The notes under the pieces: generated by a model
The model's database searches: none
What the model was told of the DNA's origin: nothing
Seen by the model: only the letters and a program-made list of their open reading frames with translations
Position numbers and translations under genes: made by a program
Part shown: positions 7,731 through 16,033 of the stretch, one piece after another
Position numbering within the stretch: position 1 is the first letter of the stretch
How the letters are laid out: each line of letters opens with the position of its first letter
DNA from: a virus
DNA: 30,604 nt
Reading direction: 5' to 3' (one strand)
IMG/VR virus record: IMGVR_UViG_3300020169_000005
Coordinates: 1-30,604 of that record

Positions 7731-8279
7731 ATGAACTCTAAAGAAACCCTTAACAAAGTTAAGACATTACTAGGTTTAGAAGTTCAGTTAGAAGAGAGAA
7801 AGTTGGAAAACGGAACTCGCTTTGAAGCTGATTCATTTGAAGCTGGTAAAGAAATCTTTATCATAACAGATGAAGATGAAAGAATTGCAGTACCAAAGGG
7901 AGAGTACCTTTTAGATGATGGCTTTACAGTTGTTGTTGAAGAAGATGGTATTATCTCTGAAGTTAAAGAAGCAGTTGAAGAAGTAGTAGAAGAAGTTGTA
8001 GAAGCACCAGTTGTGGAAGAAGTTGAAGCTGCGGAAGAAGCTGACGTACAAGACTGGAAAGGTATGGAAATGAGAATTAAAAATCTTGAAGATGCTATCG
8101 CTGATTTAAAATCACGTTTAAGCGAAAAAGATGATTATAGTTCTGAAGAAGTAGAATTATCTGCTAAACCAATCAAACACAACCCAGAGTCTAAAGGAGA
8201 AATTGAAATGAACCTTTACGCTCAAAACAAACCAATGAGTACTCAAGATAGAGTATTTGCTAAATTATTTAAAAACTAA
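7731..8279 (+). CDS. Scaffold-like head assembly protein
   Basis: A 182-residue, very acidic protein directly upstream of the capsid gene. Residues 1-75 form a small beta domain (LENGTRFEADSFEAGKEIF...GEYLLDDGFTVVVEEDGI). Residues 80-110 are a Glu/Val repeat (EEVVEEVVEAPVVEEVEA), and 112-135 a coiled coil (MEMRIKNLEDAIADLKSRL). Position, acidity and coiled coil fit a capsid scaffold that the adjacent protease removes. The N-terminal TLNKVKTLLGL is nearly repeated inside the portal C-terminal extension. The sequence does not resemble lambda Nu3 or HK97 delta. Confidence 0.65.
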   Translation: MNSKETLNKVKTLLGLEVQLEERKLENGTRFEADSFEAGKEIFIITDEDERIAVPKGEYLLDDGFTVVVEEDGIISEVKEAVEEVVEEVVEAPVVEEVEAAEEADVQDWKGMEMRIKNLEDAIADLKSRLSEKDDYSSEEVELSAKPIKHNPESKGEIEMNLYAQNKPMSTQDRVFAKLFKN

Positions 8280-8297
8280 AAATTAAAAACCAAAATT

Positions 8298-9257
8298 ATG
8301 TCAAATAAAATAGACCTAGCAACAACTGTAAATATCACTAGCACGTATGCCGGTGAGTTCGCGGGCAAGTACATTTCTGCGGCTTTACTAAGCGCAAGTA
8401 CAATTGAAGACGGTGGTGTAGAAGTTATGCCAAACGTAAAGTACAAATCAGTTATTCAAAGAATTGAAACTGGAAGCTTAATCGCTGATGGTACTTGTGA
8501 TTTTTCTGCAAGTTCAAATGTGAATTTAACTGAAGTAGTTATCCAACCAGAAGAATTCCAAGTAAACTTACAATTATGTAAGTCTGATTTCATCAACACT
8601 TGGGAATCTATCCAAATGGGATATTCTGCATTTAATCCAAACGGATTACCTACATCATTCGCTGATTATTTAGTAGGACACGTAGCATCTAAAGTAGCTG
8701 CTGCAAACGAAACTAATATCTGGACTGGAAATTTAGGTGGAGCACAAGCTGGAGAATACAACGGATTAGAAACTCTTGCTGCTGCTGATGCAACAGTAAT
8801 TGATGTAGCTGGAGCAGTTGCTTTAACTTCTGTAAACATTATTGATAAAATGCAAGAAGTAGTAGATTTAATTCCAAATTCATTATACGGAAAAGAAGAT
8901 TTAAAATTATACGTATCTAACAAAGCTGCAAAATTATACATTAGAGCTTTAGGTGGATTTACTGCTACTATTGGAGCTGCTGGTTCTGATAGCAAAGGTA
9001 CACAATGGTATAACAACGGAAGTTTATCTTTCGGAGGAATTCCAATCTTTGTAGGTAGAGGAATGTCAGATGACACAATGATAGCTGCTCAATCAAGCAA
9101 CCTTTTCTTTGCCACTGGATTACTAAACGATTATAATGAGGTAAGAGTGATTGATATGACTCCAATTGATGGAAGTCAAAACGTAAGAATGGTAATGAGA
9201 TTTACTGCTGCTGCTGCAATAGGAGTAGGTGCTGATGTAGTTTACTACGCTGGATAA
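8298..9257 (+). CDS. Major capsid protein (HK97 fold)
   Basis: A 319-residue protein with the composition and layout of a Bacteroidetes-phage HK97-fold capsid protein: N-terminal arm (1-40), VMPNVKYKSVIQRIETGSL, a helical region FADYLVGHVASKVAAANE (about 121-138, spine-helix-like), then KLYVSNKAAKLYIRAL and GIPIFVGRGM typical of the P/A domains, and an Ala/Val-rich end. Codons look biased to C-ending Asn, Tyr and Ile codons more than its neighbours, as expected for the most highly expressed gene. It follows protease and scaffold and is followed by a terminator. Confidence 0.85.
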   Translation: MSNKIDLATTVNITSTYAGEFAGKYISAALLSASTIEDGGVEVMPNVKYKSVIQRIETGSLIADGTCDFSASSNVNLTEVVIQPEEFQVNLQLCKSDFINTWESIQMGYSAFNPNGLPTSFADYLVGHVASKVAAANETNIWTGNLGGAQAGEYNGLETLAAADATVIDVAGAVALTSVNIIDKMQEVVDLIPNSLYGKEDLKLYVSNKAAKLYIRALGGFTATIGAAGSDSKGTQWYNNGSLSFGGIPIFVGRGMSDDTMIAAQSSNLFFATGLLNDYNEVRVIDMTPIDGSQNVRMVMRFTAAAAIGVGADVVYYAG

Positions 9258-9270
9258 TTAAACTAAATAA

Positions 9271-9293
9271 GGGGAGGGTAAAACCTCCCTTTA
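9271..9293 (+). terminator. Rho-independent terminator after capsid gene
   Basis: GGGAGG (9272-9277) pairs with CCTCCC (9284-9289) around GTAAAA, with an outer G-T pair, followed by TTTATATT. It is one of the few GC-rich stretches in the window. It lies between the capsid and the next gene, so it probably lets only part of the transcripts continue. Confidence 0.75.
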
Positions 9294-9320
9294 TATTATT
9301 AACTTTAAAAACTCGAACAT

Positions 9321-9851
9321 ATGTCTTGTGATATTACTGCTGGAAGATTAGAGCCCTGTAAAGACTCGGTTGGAGGGATAATAGCAATCTACATCTCAAA
9401 TTATACAAGTGGTTTATTAGGAACTGCTACTTTTGGAACTGACGATGAAATAACTGCTTTTGCATCTCCTTTAACTTTTTACAAATACGACTTAAAAGGA
9501 GCTAACTCTTTCGAACAAACAAACGAGAACTCAAGGGAAAATGGAACTTCATTCTGGACACAAACTGGAACGATAGTTTTAAAGAAACAAGACCTTGCAA
9601 CTCGTAAAGAATTAAAATTATTAAGTTATGGTAGACCTCAAATAATCGTACAAGATTATAATGGGAATTACTTTTTAGCTGGAATTGAAAATGGGTGTGA
9701 ATGTGCTGTTAACACAGCTACTGGAGCAGCTATGGGAGATTTAAATGGCTATAACATAACTTTTACTGGAACTGAAAAAGCACCAGCATTTTTTGTAGAT
9801 TCTACAATTATTGGAGATACTACTAATACTGTTGTTGTAGTAGGAACTTAA
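9321..9851 (+). CDS. Probable major tail tube protein
   Basis: A 176-residue beta-rich protein. It starts MSCDITAGRLEPCKDSVGGI and has LTFYKYDLKGANSFEQTNE and SRENGTSFWTQTGTIVLKK, an alternating strand series, then GAAMGDLNGYNITFTGTEK near the end. The size, strand pattern and Gly-Tyr-strand ending match a tail tube subunit. It is isolated between two strong terminators directly after the capsid gene, as would suit a protein needed in hundreds of copies. I recognise it as a recurrent protein of Bacteroidetes phages; the tail tube role is inferred. The alternative is a head decoration protein. Confidence 0.6.
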   Translation: MSCDITAGRLEPCKDSVGGIIAIYISNYTSGLLGTATFGTDDEITAFASPLTFYKYDLKGANSFEQTNENSRENGTSFWTQTGTIVLKKQDLATRKELKLLSYGRPQIIVQDYNGNYFLAGIENGCECAVNTATGAAMGDLNGYNITFTGTEKAPAFFVDSTIIGDTTNTVVVVGT

Positions 9852-9876
9852 TTTTTATACATTTTTCTTAAATTAG

Positions 9877-9903
9877 GGGTATTCTAACGAGTACCCTTTT
9901 TTT
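9877..9903 (+). terminator. Rho-independent terminator after probable tail tube gene
   Basis: GGGTATTC (9877-9884) pairs with GAGTACCC (9889-9896), with one T-G wobble, around the loop TAAC; seven T follow at 9897-9903. This is a textbook terminator. Confidence 0.85.
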
Positions 9904-9949
9904 ATATAAAACACTTTTGCGCTTTTTTTGTTATTTAAAAAAGCTTTTA

Positions 9950-10285
9950 ATGATAATACTAACCACAAGTGCAAGCGCACAACAATTAAAGTTTATTCCT
10001 AGAGAATATTCTGCTGATAGTATTGTTATTACAGACCAAGACACAAACAAACCAGTAACATACTCTGGTTTAACATTTGCTACAAATAAATACTATTTAC
10101 AAGGAGATGTAATATTTAGTCCAGTCTTAAGAGAAGGAACATTTTATACACTATCTGTTTTAAATGGAACAAGTGTAGTTTATAAAGACAATATATTTTG
10201 TACAGACCAAACTATTAGTACATATAGTATTAATAAAGACGTATATACAGAACACGAAACAACTAACGAATACGTAGTAATATGA
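9950..10285 (+). CDS. Small beta-rich hypothetical virion-region protein
   Basis: Started at ATG 9950 (111 residues). An in-frame TTG at 9917 would add eleven residues but lies right behind the terminator and gives an unlikely leader. The protein has LKFIPREYSADSIVITD, VTYSGLTFATNKYYLQGD and LREGTFYTLSVLNGTSVVYK, an all-beta pattern seen in small proteins ahead of the portal gene in Bacteroidetes phages. The end TNEYVVI overlaps the portal start as ATGA. No membrane segment or enzymatic motif. Perhaps a minor virion component; function unknown. Confidence 0.6.
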   Translation: MIILTTSASAQQLKFIPREYSADSIVITDQDTNKPVTYSGLTFATNKYYLQGDVIFSPVLREGTFYTLSVLNGTSVVYKDNIFCTDQTISTYSINKDVYTEHETTNEYVVI

Positions 10286-12297
10286 GCGAATTTTTCGTAA
10301 CAAAACTTGCAGCCTATACAGCTCCAGAAGTTGTAGAGTTAAAAAACAAAGATTGGGTACAATACGGAATAGATAATAACTATTTTAACTACATAATTGA
10401 TGTAAATAACAACTCGACTACTTGTAGAGCTATTACTATAGGTATTTCTAACATGATCTACGGTAAAGGTCTTGCAGCACACGATGCAGACAAAAGACCA
10501 GAGCAATATGCTCAAATGATGTCATTATTTAAGAAGTCTGATTTAAGAAAATTCATAAATGACTACAAAGTACTAGGAATGGCTGCATTTCAGTTAGTTT
10601 ATCAAGATGGTAAGGTAAAAGAGGTACATCATTTCCCAATGGAGACATTAAGAGCAGAAAAATGCAATGATGATGGTGAAATAGAAGGATGGTACTACTC
10701 TAATCATTGGGATAATCTAAAACCTACAGAAAAACCAGAAAGAATACCAGCATTTGGGTTTGGTAAAGCAAATGGTGTTGAAATGTACGTTTTAAAGCCT
10801 TATGAAGCTGGTAAGTACTATTATAGTAGTCCAGATTGGTCTTCTGCAATGCCTTACGCAGTGTTAGAGGACGAAATAGGGGATTACCTTATAAATGATT
10901 GTATAAATGGTTTCAGCGGCACTAAAGTTGTCAATTTTAACAATGGAGTACCAGACCCAGAGAAAATGCAATCAATTAAGAGCGATGTACTAGGAAAACT
11001 AACTGGAAGCAGAGGAGAAAAAGTAATAGTAGCTTTTAATAACAATTCAGAATCTAAAACTACGATAGATGACATTCCTTTGAACGATGCACCTCAACAT
11101 TATCAGTATTTAGCTGATGAGTGCTTTAGAAAACTAATCGTTGGTCATAGGGTTACATCTCCAATGCTTCTAGGAATACGTGAAGGTAATGATGGACTAG
11201 GAAACAATGCAGAAGAAATAAAGAACGCTACACAACTATTTGACAATATAGTCATACAATGCTTTCAAGATCAAGTAATAGAGTGTTTAGATGCTATTTT
11301 GTCAGTTAATGATATAGCATTAGACTTATACTTTAAAACTCTTAAACCTCTAGACTTTAGCGATATTGACATAGTTAATAAAAAAATCATAGAAGAAGAA
11401 ACTGGTTATGAATTAAGTCTAAAGAAAATAGATGGAGTAGATGTATATAAAACTAAAGAAGAAGCAGAAGCTAAAGCTTTAGAGCAAGGATGTCAGGGAT
11501 ATCACGAACATGAAGAAGATGGAGTTGTTTACTATATGCCTTGTGAATCTCACGATGAGGTAGTAGACTTAAAAAAACCTTGTCAACCTGGATACGAGCA
11601 ATATGGTATGAAAATGAAAAATGGTAAAAAAGTTCCTAATTGTGTTCCTATAAACATGAATGATGATGAAGTAGAAAATGTATTAGGTCATTTATCAAAA
11701 AGTGGAGAGGAAATGGGAGATAGTTATGTGTATGTTGATGAAATAGATGAAGATAGCGACATAGATAATGAAGATTGGGCAAATTATTTGATAAACGAAA
11801 AGAAAAGTACACTATCTAAAGTAAAAGGTTTATTAGGTTTAAAAGATGAAATAGATTCTAAGAAAAATGGAAGTTCTTTTAGCTATTTAGATTCTAAAAA
11901 CGGATTATATAAAATAAGATACACTTATGCAAGAGGTTCATATAAACCAAGTCTTTCACAGAGAGACTTTTGTAGAAATATGATGAATATGGCAGATGCT
12001 GGATTAGTATGGAGAATAGAAGATATAGATAAAGCATCAAGAGAGGGAGTAAATAGAGAATTAGGACACAATAGACAACCCTATGATCTTTTTAAATTTA
12101 AAGGTGGAATATATTGTAGACACAAATGGAAAAAGGTCTTATATAGGCTAGAAAGCAATACAGAGCCATCAGAGAATTTAGGAAACTATAAAAAGACTAG
12201 AACTATTCCTAAAAGTTATATGAAAAACCCAAGAGGGTCAAAACAAGCTGGAATTGCGCCAGAGAATATGCCTAATAGAGGAGCGTACCCTAAATAA
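10282..12297 (+). CDS. Portal protein with large C-terminal extension
   Basis: A 671-residue protein. Residues 1-365 look like a portal core (FVTKLAAYTAPEVVELKNKD, later PEKMQSIKSDVLGKLTGSRG and VTSPMLLGIREGNDGLG, typical portal wing/stem helices), forming the dodecameric DNA channel. Residues 366-671 are an added region: a Cys/His stretch (404-454, including GYHEHEEDGVVYYMPC and PGYEQYGMKMKNGKKVPNC), an acidic linker (480-505), TLSKVKGLLGL (510-520), and a Cys/His domain (560-625: RDFCRNMM, VNRELGHNRQPYD, GGIYCRHKWKKVLYRLE). The tail resembles the C-terminal part of XkdF-type proteins in related phages (recollection). A portal is usually 400-550 residues. Confidence 0.8.
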   Translation: MSEFFVTKLAAYTAPEVVELKNKDWVQYGIDNNYFNYIIDVNNNSTTCRAITIGISNMIYGKGLAAHDADKRPEQYAQMMSLFKKSDLRKFINDYKVLGMAAFQLVYQDGKVKEVHHFPMETLRAEKCNDDGEIEGWYYSNHWDNLKPTEKPERIPAFGFGKANGVEMYVLKPYEAGKYYYSSPDWSSAMPYAVLEDEIGDYLINDCINGFSGTKVVNFNNGVPDPEKMQSIKSDVLGKLTGSRGEKVIVAFNNNSESKTTIDDIPLNDAPQHYQYLADECFRKLIVGHRVTSPMLLGIREGNDGLGNNAEEIKNATQLFDNIVIQCFQDQVIECLDAILSVNDIALDLYFKTLKPLDFSDIDIVNKKIIEEETGYELSLKKIDGVDVYKTKEEAEAKALEQGCQGYHEHEEDGVVYYMPCESHDEVVDLKKPCQPGYEQYGMKMKNGKKVPNCVPINMNDDEVENVLGHLSKSGEEMGDSYVYVDEIDEDSDIDNEDWANYLINEKKSTLSKVKGLLGLKDEIDSKKNGSSFSYLDSKNGLYKIRYTYARGSYKPSLSQRDFCRNMMNMADAGLVWRIEDIDKASREGVNRELGHNRQPYDLFKFKGGIYCRHKWKKVLYRLESNTEPSENLGNYKKTRTIPKSYMKNPRGSKQAGIAPENMPNRGAYPK

Positions 12298-12305
12298 GAT
12301 AAGAA

Positions 12306-12821
12306 ATGGCAAAAGCATTATTTATAACAACTAAAGATATTAAAAGGTATTCTGTACTTTCTGGTAATGTAGACCCAGACAAGTTTATCTATATGGTAGA
12401 GATTGCACAAGATACAGAGGTACAAAATTATTTAGGAACAAAACTTTTAGAGAAGTTACAAGATTTAATTATAGCTGGAACTATAAACGACCCAGCTAAC
12501 GCTTCATATAAGACGCTTTTAGAGACGTATGTGAAGCCTATGACTATTTATTGGGCATTAGTATGTTATATGCCTTTTGCTGCTTATACAGTGGCTAATG
12601 GTGGCGTATATAAACACACAAGTGAAAGTAGTGTAACAGTAGATAAAGAAGAAGTTGATTATTTAGTAGAAAAATATAGAGATATAGCACAATTTTACAC
12701 AAATAATTTTATAGACTTTATGGTATATAATCAAAATACGTATCCAGAGTATAACTCTAACACAGAGGACGATACTTATCCAGATACAGCTAACGCAGAT
12801 TTTGGTGGATGGGTATTATAA
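12306..12821 (+). CDS. Head-tail connector/adaptor protein
   Basis: A 171-residue mainly helical protein directly after the portal. Features include LFITTKDIKRYSVLSGNVD, TEVQNYLGTKLLEKLQDLI and MTIYWALVCYMPFAAYTVAN, a layout that I associate with DUF6712-type head-tail adaptors of Bacteroidetes phages. Such proteins dock under the portal and complete the neck. The acidic C-terminus (NTEDDTYPD) is probably flexible. The next small gene starts 13 bases before its stop. Confidence 0.65.
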   Translation: MAKALFITTKDIKRYSVLSGNVDPDKFIYMVEIAQDTEVQNYLGTKLLEKLQDLIIAGTINDPANASYKTLLETYVKPMTIYWALVCYMPFAAYTVANGGVYKHTSESSVTVDKEEVDYLVEKYRDIAQFYTNNFIDFMVYNQNTYPEYNSNTEDDTYPDTANADFGGWVL

Positions 12822-12931
12822 GATATAAACAAAAAAAAGAAAATATTGTAAAACTAAAAAGGTATTTAGAATATGTGGACAGAAAACAATACGTGGAACG
12901 TAGTTATAAACTACAAAATAAAAAGAAATAA
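12809..12931 (+). CDS. Small basic hypothetical protein
   Basis: A 40-residue frame starting inside the connector gene. It is Lys/Arg-rich and helical (ENIVKLKRYLEYVDRKQY) and stops four bases before the next ATG, so it fills the 114-base gap between two supported genes. The amphipathic helix pattern argues for a real protein over chance, but it is short. Another frame in the same gap could give a 20-residue peptide (ATG at 12872), which is less likely. Confidence 0.4.
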   Translation: MGIIRYKQKKENIVKLKRYLEYVDRKQYVERSYKLQNKKK

Positions 12932-12935
12932 ATAA

Positions 12936-13136
12936 ATGTGGGGAAGCATATATATAAAGCCGACTGGTATAACTTGGTGGGGAGATGGAGTTTGTGATAA
13001 TACTGTCAATTGGGGATTGGTTTATAAGCCATATGTAGACTGTACACCTACTGCATTCTTTGAGATAATAGCAGAGAATGGAGATTACCTTCTTACAGAA
13101 GCGAATAACGAATTTATAATAACAGAATTTCAATAA
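12936..13136 (+). CDS. Small conserved phage protein before the tail fibre
   Basis: A 66-residue protein, aromatic and Gly-rich at the N-terminus (MWGSIYIKPTGITWWGD, then NTVNWGLVYK) and ending in beta-like segments with AENGDYLLTEANNEFIITE. This type of short Trp/Gly protein recurs between connector and fibre genes in Bacteroidetes phages. The last part looks like one or two strands of a repeat used in receptor-binding or baseplate proteins. No function known. It sits 16 bases before the fibre gene and is probably co-expressed with it. Confidence 0.6.
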   Translation: MWGSIYIKPTGITWWGDGVCDNTVNWGLVYKPYVDCTPTAFFEIIAENGDYLLTEANNEFIITEFQ

Positions 13137-13152
13137 TATAAAATAAAATAAA

Positions 13153-15096
13153 ATGGCAAATAAAAAATTTAGCGAATTTGTACTAAAAACTAGCACTAGT
13201 GATGTATCTCACATTGTAGGGTATAATGGAGCAGAGAATGTTCAAATAACACCAGCAAACTTTGTAACTGGTGGAGGTACAGGAGTTTTCCTTCCTTTAG
13301 CTGGTGGTACAATGGTAGGTAACACTATTCACAATGATAATGTAAAATCTATTTATGGTTCTCCTGGAAATGAATTAAGCATATATAATAATGGCACTAA
13401 CCAAGATAGAATTGAAAGTTTATCATCTTTTTTAGTAATAGAAGCATCTAATTTAATTATTAGAAATAATGGTGGCACAGAAGATTATGCTAAATTTCAA
13501 GGTAATTTAGGAGTTGAGTTATATTATGATGGTTCTAAAAAACTTGAAACTACAAGCGTAGGTATATCAGTAACAGGAAATGGAGTATTTACAGGAGATG
13601 TTAATATAACACAATCTACAGATGTTGGAGTATTAAATACTACAAATCTCGAAAGTGGTGCTGCTGTTGGGTTAAGTCTTACTTACCCTACAAGTAATGT
13701 TGATGCTGGAGATGGTTTGGCTATAGCTATAGGTATTACAGGTAGAGGTCGTTCTTATATTGCCAATAGTAACCTTACTAATAATCTTGACGCTTCTAAT
13801 CTTGAATTTTATACAGAGAGCGGCGGAGTAATTAATAAAGTATTAACATTAAGTGAAAGTAAAGATGCAACTTTTACTGGAGATGTAAATGTATTAGATG
13901 AGAGTGCAAGTGGTATAGCAAACGTACAAATAAAAGGTGGAGTATCAGGAGCTGGAGTTATTCAACTTTCTGGAAATGGAAATGCTGTTGGTACAGATAG
14001 TTTTGACTTGCTTCAAAATAGTGCTGGAGCATTTGTTTATAATAGGCATAATTCTCCTTTAGTATTTGCCACTAGTAATATAGAAAGAATGAGGCTAGAT
14101 GCTTCAGGTAATTTGGGTCTGGGTGTTTCAAACCCTGGTGATTATGTAAGTGTATCTGCAAATAATTTTGTTTTAGGTAATACAGTTAGTAGTAACGGAA
14201 TTACAGTTTTATCTGGAACTACTTCTTTTGGTAATTTAGCTTTCGCTGATGGTACAGGTTCGGGTAGCCAATACAGGGGTTTAATACAGTATGGTCACAC
14301 TTTAAATTCAATGAAATTCTTTACAGAATCAATAGAAAGAATGGTTATTGATAATGCTGGAAATGTGGGCGTGGGTACTTCGACACCGAGTGAAAAATTA
14401 ACTGTGGAATCTGCTGCTGGGTTTATAGCTACTTTTAAATCTTTAACTGCTAGTGATTTTAGACCAATTAGATTTCAAAACGCTGCTGGTAGTGATGTTG
14501 GATATTTAGGGAATGATGATTCTACTGATGAGTTCTTTTTAAGAGCAAATGACCAGCCATTAGTTTTTGGTTCTGGTTCTTCTGGAACTGAAAGAATGCG
14601 AATAACTTCGGCTGGAGATTTATTTCTTGGAACTACAGTAGTACCATCAAATGGTAGTGGTGGTAGTGCATTTCTAGCTGATTCAGCAGGTAGACGTATT
14701 TTAAAATTAAGCACAACAATTGCTACAACTATTGGGTTAGTAGAATTTGATAATCCAAATGGAATTGTTGGTAAAATAAGCTCAAGTGGTTCATCAACTA
14801 TTTATGCTACTTCTTCAGATTATAGATTAAAAGAAGACTTACAAGACTTTAAAGGTTTAGATTTAGTTTCTAAAATACCTGTTTATGACTTTAAATGGAA
14901 AACAGATGAAAGCAGAAGTTATGGAGTTATGGCTCATCAGTTACAAGAAGTATTACCACAGGCAGTAACAGGCGATAAAGATGCAGAAGAAATGCAATCA
15001 GTAGATTACTCTAAAATAGTTCCTTTACTAGTTAAATCAATACAAGAACTATCTGCAAAATTAGAAGCTTTAGAATGTCAATGCGAAAAAAAATAA
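13153..15096 (+). CDS. Tail fibre/spike with C-terminal S74 autoprocessing chaperone
   Basis: A 647-residue Gly/Ser/Asn-rich fibre. The N-terminus (FSEFVLKTSTSDVSHIVGYN, then FLPLAGGTMVG) resembles virion-anchoring modules of phage fibres. The shaft has strand repeats with degenerate copies of an ERMRLDASGNLGLG-like unit at about 313, 397 and 480. From about residue 554 is an intramolecular chaperone of the peptidase S74 family: SSDYRLKEDL, YDFKWK, YGVMAHQLQEVLP, VDYSKIVPLLVKSIQEL. The catalytic pair is Ser555 and Lys560, as in endosialidase chaperones. It trimerises the fibre and then cuts itself off. Probably the main host-recognition protein. Confidence 0.85.
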   Translation: MANKKFSEFVLKTSTSDVSHIVGYNGAENVQITPANFVTGGGTGVFLPLAGGTMVGNTIHNDNVKSIYGSPGNELSIYNNGTNQDRIESLSSFLVIEASNLIIRNNGGTEDYAKFQGNLGVELYYDGSKKLETTSVGISVTGNGVFTGDVNITQSTDVGVLNTTNLESGAAVGLSLTYPTSNVDAGDGLAIAIGITGRGRSYIANSNLTNNLDASNLEFYTESGGVINKVLTLSESKDATFTGDVNVLDESASGIANVQIKGGVSGAGVIQLSGNGNAVGTDSFDLLQNSAGAFVYNRHNSPLVFATSNIERMRLDASGNLGLGVSNPGDYVSVSANNFVLGNTVSSNGITVLSGTTSFGNLAFADGTGSGSQYRGLIQYGHTLNSMKFFTESIERMVIDNAGNVGVGTSTPSEKLTVESAAGFIATFKSLTASDFRPIRFQNAAGSDVGYLGNDDSTDEFFLRANDQPLVFGSGSSGTERMRITSAGDLFLGTTVVPSNGSGGSAFLADSAGRRILKLSTTIATTIGLVEFDNPNGIVGKISSSGSSTIYATSSDYRLKEDLQDFKGLDLVSKIPVYDFKWKTDESRSYGVMAHQLQEVLPQAVTGDKDAEEMQSVDYSKIVPLLVKSIQELSAKLEALECQCEKK

Positions 15097-15132
15097 ATAA
15101 CAATTAATTAAATAAATAAATAAATTAAAATT

Positions 15133-15480
15133 ATGGCACAATCTTATAAATGGAATTGTAAAACAGTAGATGTACACCCTTTAGAAGCTGGTAACAGCGA
15201 TGTAGTATATAACGTACATTGGAGCATTTTAGCTACGTCTGACCAAAAAGACCCTGAAGGAGAATTTTACTCTGCTAGTGTATATGGAACTCAAGTAGTA
15301 CCAGCACCAGAAGGAGCGTTTATTCCTTTCGCTGATTTAACCGAAGCTGATGTAGAAGCTTGGACTAAAGAAGCAATGGGAGAAGAAAAAGTAGCTTCAT
15401 TATATGCTGGTTTAGATGCACAAATAGAACAAGAAATAAACCCTTCTTCTGTGCAAATGCAAATTGGAGGAGCAGAATAA
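15133..15480 (+). CDS. Conserved phage protein after the fibre gene
   Basis: A 115-residue acidic protein. It starts SYKWNCKTVDVHPLEAGNSD with VVYNVHWSILATSD, a beta-rich first half, and has a helical second half (LTEADVEAWTKEAMGEEKVA) and an amphipathic C-terminal helix. It resembles small proteins coded after tail fibre genes in other phages (a DUF7936-like protein, from memory). Position suggests a fibre partner or assembly factor; no direct evidence. The A-rich leader is a run of repeated AATA units (15100-15126). Confidence 0.6.
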   Translation: MAQSYKWNCKTVDVHPLEAGNSDVVYNVHWSILATSDQKDPEGEFYSASVYGTQVVPAPEGAFIPFADLTEADVEAWTKEAMGEEKVASLYAGLDAQIEQEINPSSVQMQIGGAE

Positions 15481-15492
15481 TATAAATATTTT

Positions 15493-15511
15493 TTTGTATA
15501 TTTAATACAAA
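15493..15511. repeat. Perfect 7-bp inverted repeat in intergenic leader
   Basis: TTTGTAT (15493-15499) and ATACAAA (15505-15511) flank ATTTA. The sequence holds a promoter-like TATATTTA and lies 17 bases before the next ATG. It could be an operator or a small RNA hairpin; without a T-run it is a poor terminator. Confidence 0.3.
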
Positions 15512-15527
15512 TTTAAAAAACTATATT

Positions 15528-15674
15528 ATGAAAATTACAGAAGAACAAATTCAAAAGGTTAATCAAGTTATTAATTCTCTACCTATTGCTTATTTACCAC
15601 AAGCACAGGAGATTGTTAAAATCTTAAATGAGTCAATACCTAAAGATGAAAAAAGTAACAAAGAAAAAAAGTAA
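15528..15674 (+). CDS. Small helical hypothetical protein
   Basis: A 48-residue protein with a helix (EEQIQKVNQVINSLPIAYLP, then QAQEIVKILNE) and a Lys-rich tail. It looks like a small soluble or dimerising helix pair. It starts behind the inverted repeat and overlaps the next gene by 29 bases, so the two are probably translated together. Small proteins of this kind are frequent between fibre and lysis genes of Bacteroidetes phages. Function unknown. Confidence 0.6.
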   Translation: MKITEEQIQKVNQVINSLPIAYLPQAQEIVKILNESIPKDEKSNKEKK

Positions 15675-15909
15675 AAAGAAAAGTGTAAGAGTAGGGAAAT
15701 ATGTTTTTCCTACTCAAGCATTAGCTGAAAAGTTTATTGATAAACAATCTAGTTCAGATAATTTATTTGCTAGACTAGGTTTAAGAGATTTTGGTTATTT
15801 AGTAGATGTTCTTTGGTATGATGAATCTGAAGATTGGTTAGAATTTGAAGTAAGCGTAAAAGGAGAAGGATGCCACCAATTCAAAGGATTCAAGTATGCC
15901 AATTCCTAA
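15646..15909 (+). CDS. Small basic conserved phage protein
   Basis: 87 residues from ATG 15646; an in-frame ATG at 15628 would add six. The start at 15646 gives the better N-terminus (MKKVTKKKSKKKSVR, basic), then VGKYVFPTQALAEKFID and a beta-rich second half (DVLWYDESEDWLEFEVSV). It overlaps genes on both sides. Basic start plus compact acidic/aromatic core may point to nucleic acid or protein binding, but no family is recognised. Confidence 0.6.
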   Translation: MKKVTKKKSKKKSVRVGKYVFPTQALAEKFIDKQSSSDNLFARLGLRDFGYLVDVLWYDESEDWLEFEVSVKGEGCHQFKGFKYANS

Positions 15910-16033
15910 TCTTAAACCAGCAGAAAATCAAAGCGATTTTATGATTCGTTGCGTTCCGATGCTTATGCCTTATCACGATAAAAACCAAGCAATAGCTATT
16001 TGTTATGATGCTTTTAAAAAAAATAAGAAATGA
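15896..16033 (+). CDS. Small conserved phage protein (IPNLKP...CYDAFKK type)
   Basis: A 45-residue protein that begins MPIPNLKPAENQSDFMIRCV and ends QAIAICYDAFKKNKK. This layout (Pro-rich start, D-F-hydrophobic-x-R-C, then QA.A.CY) is common in small phage proteins near portal or fibre genes in Bacteroidetes phages. It overlaps its neighbours by 14 and 4 bases (ATGA). The two conserved Cys might be functional. No biochemical role is known to me. Confidence 0.65.
   Translation: MPIPNLKPAENQSDFMIRCVPMLMPYHDKNQAIAICYDAFKKNKK

Noticed and set aside
8666-9076. Minus-strand reading frame of 136 codons opposite the capsid gene
   Set aside because: Shadow of the capsid gene, whose biased codons reduce antisense stops. 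No start signal.
9917-9949. TTG-start extension giving a signal-like hydrophobic N-terminus
   Set aside because: It would start just after the terminator and the real protein family appears to begin at Met 9950.
12816-13196. Minus-strand reading frame of 126 codons
   Set aside because: Spans two supported + genes and a gap; hydrophobic low-complexity product (Phe/Tyr/Ile) typical of antisense AT-rich DNA.
15097-15132. AATA tandem repeats before 15133
   Set aside because: Short A+T microsatellite that likely serves as A-rich leader; no further pattern.
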